Source: a bacterium
Lineage (GTDB): Bacteria > Fidelibacterota > UBA2242
Assembly (NCBI GenBank): GCA_018895675.1
Contig: JAHIOG010000121.1
Span: forward strand, 1 to 8,100
Length of the DNA: 8,100 bases
Reading direction: 5' to 3'
The notes under the pieces were generated by a model. The model was not told where the DNA came from. It did not search any database and saw only the letters and a program-made list of their open reading frames with translations. A program made the translations under genes and the position numbers. The first letter of the stretch is position 1, and each line of letters begins with the position of its first letter. Of the stretch, positions 5,057-8,100 are shown in pieces.

Positions 5057-8020
5057 ATGAAAAGAGTTGTGTTAGTTTTATTTCTTAGTATTCTCTTATT
5101 GGTAACCTCTTGTGTTATGAAAATTCCTGAAAAATCCGATCTCCCTTCCTGGAGCGTGACCATAGAGGTGCCCTTAGTGAAAGAGACAATTACTATTGAC
5201 GAATTATTAGAAGATTCACTTTTTGTAGGAATTCCCTACGGTACGGATGGCGATTCAATCTTTGCCTATCAGGATCAAATAGAAATTGAAAAAGTCGAGA
5301 TCGGCGATCAGTTGAATATCGATGATATCCAACAGTCTTTTACACAATCCGTCGAAGACGTGAATGTAGAGGAAAAAAGTAAGCAATATTCATCCCAGAT
5401 GGATCCCGTCGGAGTAGATCCGGTAAATCAGTCAGTGGCTTCCTTGTTGGGGAAAATTACTCTGAATGATACCGATCCTACAGAAACTGATCCGGTACTG
5501 CTTACGGAATTAATTGATTTAAGCGGTGTCAATGAGGGAGATGAAACTGTAGTACTGCAATATACTGAAGCTCCGACTATTTACCGAACCGTCAATTTTG
5601 ATGAATTTAATAATGCGGATTTTTCGGATGGTCTACTCGCCATTACAATTTCTAACGATCTTGTTCTTGAACTGGGCGCTCCAATCACAGTGAGGCTGTT
5701 AGAATCCGATAGTACGATTATTTACGGCAGTGACGGTGATGATAGCGCTAAAGTTACCTGGACTACCGGTATTAATCCGGGTGAATCCGCAGAAAAAACA
5801 ATTTCATTAGCAGGCAAATTATTACCCGGCAATATTATTGTTCAGATTACGGGAGTTGTCGCCGGATCTGGAGATGCTAATATAACAAATAATTCAACAT
5901 CCCGTAATTCAAGTTTTGTGGTAGAGGTTCAAGCAAAAAATCTTGAAGTGACCTCGGCTGAGGCGATTATTCCGGAACAGACAATCGATACAACCGATGC
6001 GATTACTTTAGCCGATTCAGATAACAAAGTTCAGAGAGCTAAAATATTAAATGGTTCTTTGGTTGTCGATATTGTAAATAATTTACCGGTTAACGCCAAT
6101 CTGGAGTTAACTATTACTTCAATTGATATATCCGATGCAGATGGTATTCAGGCGTTTACACAGATTATACCATTGACTGCAAAGCAGTCCTCGAACCCTA
6201 TATATTTGTTAAATGACGAATTTTTAATAATGGATGTAAATGATCAAAAAGTGGATTACAGCTATCATATTATTACTCAGGATACGGATCAGGACAAGGT
6301 AGAAATTTCGGAAAATGACGGTGTGACCGTTAACATTTCCATTTACGGTTCAGCTCCCGGAGAACAGATAACATTTTCGGAATTTGAAGGAATTGTCGCT
6401 CAGGATCCGATCATAGAATCCGGTGAAATCGATATTACCACGGATTCGAAAATCACCACAGCGACTATTTCAAGCGGGACAATGAATATCACAATTAGGA
6501 ATAATATTAATCTCTCAGAGTCTAATGTGCCGCAATTGTCGATAGTTATACCGGAATTCATCGATCAGTCTTCAAATCCGATTGATATAACGAGAGATCT
6601 GTTACCCGAACCAAATACGACAATTATTCAAATCGATCTTGCCGGTTATGTATTGCATCCTAATACGATTGATGTTTCCGCAGATAGTTTTAATCAAAAT
6701 ATTACCTATAATTCAGATGTTGTAATTCCTTCAGGAGTAATATCTTCCTACGATTTACAGGGCAATATTTCTGTAGAAATCCTGGTTTCGGAATTGGCGT
6801 TTTCGTCAGTGACCGGATATTTCAATCAAGATGCGATCGTTGATAATAATACTATCGTGCTGGAAGAAGAAACGAAGATCGAGGAGGCATTATTCAATAC
6901 CGGTGAATTAATATTAACAATTGTGAACAATATCGGAGCAGTAGCAGTTGTGAATTTCAGTGTCGATGAAATTATCACTAAAACTACAAATGCGCCATTA
7001 CAGCATACAATCAATTTGAGTAACAGCAGTGACCCGGTAATTGAGTCGATTCCGTTGGATGATTATAAAATAATGATTCCTTTAACGGAAATAACAACTA
7101 ACCAGGAAATACATTATACATCAACGGTCAGTATTCCTTCTGATCAGGAAATGACTTTGAGTTTCGGGAATGAGATTGATGTAAATGTTGATCTTGTGAA
7201 TTTATCTTTTGAGTCCGTGTCCGGTTATATTGATACCGTTAATGTTTCGATTGATTCCGTTGATCAGGAGATTACAGCATTGCCGGAGGAATTAGACGGT
7301 ATCAATTTGAACGATGTTGAAATCCAGATCGAATTCGATTCCAATATTGGCGTGCCGGTTATTCTCGATTTGACACTGGTTTCTTCCAATGAAAGTGGTG
7401 AAACAGTCGAATCTACTGTTCACCAGAATATCATTGATAATCCGATCGTTCAAATTCCTAATGCGTCGGCTCTTATAAATATTAAACCAAACCGGATTAT
7501 TGCTTCTGGAAGCGCTTCAGTGGGCGGTTCAGGATATGTATCCGTTGACCAATATATTCAGGGTACGATGAATATTTCGATTCCCATGTCATTTGAAATT
7601 ACCGATGACGCCACAATCGATATTGAACCGAGCCTGGTTAAAGAGGAAATACCCGAAGAACTCGAAGAGATTACCCTTTATGCGCTTTTAGATAATCAGT
7701 TTGAATTCAAAGGAATTCTACAGGTTCTGGCGGCAAAAGATACACTATATTTTGAAAATGATCCATTGATAGAGCCCGATACGATTGCTATATTTCATCT
7801 CTTACCGGATTCAGTTTATGAAGAAACCATTCTAATCGATGATGGCAAATTCAACCTGTTTCAGGATTCACTATATATCAAAACCCGTGTAAAACTTTTA
7901 AGCAATCTGGATTCAGACGGAAATCCGAAACCGACACGATTGTTCAAAAATGACTCATTGACAATTCAGCTTTCCGGTTCGATAAAAGGATTAATTGATC
8001 TTTCGGAAGATAACGAGTAG
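5057..8020 (+). CDS. Large repetitive surface lipoprotein of unrecognised family
   Basis: I do not recognise the family. From the ATG at 5057 the product has 987 residues and opens with a lipoprotein signal peptide: Lys-Arg at 2-3, a hydrophobic core, then the lipobox VTSC with Cys19 as the predicted lipidated residue and the only cysteine in the protein. An alternative ATG at 5021 adds 12 residues but lacks a ribosome binding site and puts a second charged stretch before the signal peptide. After Cys19 comes an N-terminal region with PSWSVTIEVPLVKETITIDEL (about 29-49). At least five degenerate beta-rich modules follow (about 154-850), and then a C-terminal region (about 851-987) with a weaker sixth copy of the strand motif. 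The chain is acidic and rich in Asp, Asn, Ser, Thr and Ile, has no transmembrane segment after the signal and no enzyme motif that I can see. It is probably anchored to the outer membrane; the role (adhesin, structural or assembly factor) cannot be told. It has its own promoter, and the next gene follows 10 bases after its stop. Confidence 0.88.
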   Translation: MKRVVLVLFLSILLLVTSCVMKIPEKSDLPSWSVTIEVPLVKETITIDELLEDSLFVGIPYGTDGDSIFAYQDQIEIEKVEIGDQLNIDDIQQSFTQSVEDVNVEEKSKQYSSQMDPVGVDPVNQSVASLLGKITLNDTDPTETDPVLLTELIDLSGVNEGDETVVLQYTEAPTIYRTVNFDEFNNADFSDGLLAITISNDLVLELGAPITVRLLESDSTIIYGSDGDDSAKVTWTTGINPGESAEKTISLAGKLLPGNIIVQITGVVAGSGDANITNNSTSRNSSFVVEVQAKNLEVTSAEAIIPEQTIDTTDAITLADSDNKVQRAKILNGSLVVDIVNNLPVNANLELTITSIDISDADGIQAFTQIIPLTAKQSSNPIYLLNDEFLIMDVNDQKVDYSYHIITQDTDQDKVEISENDGVTVNISIYGSAPGEQITFSEFEGIVAQDPIIESGEIDITTDSKITTATISSGTMNITIRNNINLSESNVPQLSIVIPEFIDQSSNPIDITRDLLPEPNTTIIQIDLAGYVLHPNTIDVSADSFNQNITYNSDVVIPSGVISSYDLQGNISVEILVSELAFSSVTGYFNQDAIVDNNTIVLEEETKIEEALFNTGELILTIVNNIGAVAVVNFSVDEIITKTTNAPLQHTINLSNSSDPVIESIPLDDYKIMIPLTEITTNQEIHYTSTVSIPSDQEMTLSFGNEIDVNVDLVNLSFESVSGYIDTVNVSIDSVDQEITALPEELDGINLNDVEIQIEFDSNIGVPVILDLTLVSSNESGETVESTVHQNIIDNPIVQIPNASALINIKPNRIIASGSASVGGSGYVSVDQYIQGTMNISIPMSFEITDDATIDIEPSLVKEEIPEELEEITLYALLDNQFEFKGILQVLAAKDTLYFENDPLIEPDTIAIFHLLPDSVYEETILIDDGKFNLFQDSLYIKTRVKLLSNLDSDGNPKPTRLFKNDSLTIQLSGSIKGLIDLSEDNE
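5516..7666 (+). repeat. Tandem degenerate protein modules, period about 137-142 residues
   Basis: Within the lipoprotein a strand motif of the form G-x-[LM]-x-[IV]-x-[IV]-x-N-[ND]-[LI] recurs. Its anchor residue falls at Gly192, Gly333, Gly474, Gly616 and Asp753, giving spacings of 141, 141, 142 and 137 residues; a weak sixth copy starts near Glu871. A second conserved point opens each module: NLEV (295), QITF (437), ELAF (579) and NLSF (715), also 142, 142 and 136 apart. A third is an N/D-P-[IV] turn (NPIYL 380, NPIDI 507, DPVIE 659, NPIVQ 795). LAG-x-x-L-x-P-x-x-I occurs in two modules. The copies are diverged at the DNA level, so this is old duplication, not recent expansion. Confidence 0.75.
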
Positions 8021-8030
8021 GAGTAGAATC

Positions 8031-8084
8031 ATGAATAAATTAAAAGGCTCTTCTCCCAATCGAGTGGGTAGTTTAACGACATAA
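8031..8084 (+). pseudogene. Start of the next gene, cut short after five native codons
   Basis: TAGGAG at 8018-8023, overlapping the lipoprotein stop, is a strong ribosome binding site seven bases before an ATG at 8031, so a translated gene clearly begins here. The frame reads MNKLK and then enters sequence that resembles an insertion-sequence end, stopping at TAA (8082-8084) after 17 codons. The likely reading is a gene co-transcribed with the lipoprotein and interrupted just after its first codons. Alternatives are a genuine 17-residue peptide, an assembly junction, or a downstream gene with a later start. The window ends too soon to decide. Confidence 0.35.
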
Positions 8085-8100
8085 TTATTTATAAAAAAAC
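8046..8100. mobile_element. Possible left end of an ISL3-family insertion sequence (partial)
   Basis: GGCTCTTC at 8046-8053 followed by GAGTG at 8062-8066 resembles the terminal inverted repeat of ISL3-family elements, which as I recall typically start GGCTCTT. From memory, the IS31831 end shares both blocks at the same spacing. The eight bases before it, AATTAAAA (8038-8045), are AT-rich and of the length these elements duplicate at their target. No transposase is visible because the window ends 55 bases in. The call rests on one end only and on recalled sequence. Confidence 0.4.

Noticed and set aside
8055..8068. CCCA/TGGG hairpin as a terminator after the lipoprotein gene
   Set aside because: The stem is only four pairs with no T-run, and the bases fall within the candidate insertion-sequence end.

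Overview
The window (8,100 bases, all genes on the + strand, roughly 40-45% GC by eye) has two blocks: a five-gene housekeeping operon (4-4823) and a separately promoted surface lipoprotein gene (5057-8020). A third gene begins just before the right edge and seems to be cut short, possibly by an insertion sequence. The organism is a bacterium with a diderm (Gram-negative-like) envelope. It makes isoprenoids by the MEP route and pyridoxal phosphate by the DXP-independent PdxS/PdxT route. The Dcd subtype and the large Asp/Asn/Thr/Ile-rich lipoprotein suggest the FCB superphylum or a related candidate phylum, but this placement is only an inference.

Operon: dcd, ispH, pdxS, pdxT and dxs are packed with a 4-base overlap and then gaps of 40, 26 and 6 bases. 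Dxs and IspH are the first and last enzymes of the MEP pathway. PdxS and PdxT form PLP synthase. Dxs and PdxS both consume glyceraldehyde 3-phosphate. Dcd belongs to pyrimidine nucleotide metabolism. All key residues I checked are intact in IspH, PdxS, PdxT and Dxs. In Dcd, however, the position of the catalytic glutamate (E. coli Glu138) is a serine.

The 233 bases between dxs and the lipoprotein start contain an exact TGTGA-N6-TCACA palindrome, the textbook CRP half-site arrangement. Its centre lies 41.5 bases upstream of the start site predicted from a TATACT -10 box, which is the class II activator geometry.

The lipoprotein (987 residues from the preferred start) has a clear lipobox and then at least five degenerate beta-rich modules with a period of about 137-142 residues. 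I do not recognise the family. Downstream, a strong ribosome binding site and ATG begin a gene that runs only five codons before a GGCTCTT sequence resembling an ISL3-family inverted-repeat end; the frame stops after 17 codons.

The points most worth a second look are the serine-substituted Dcd, the CRP-type promoter, the modular lipoprotein and the possible insertion-sequence end.
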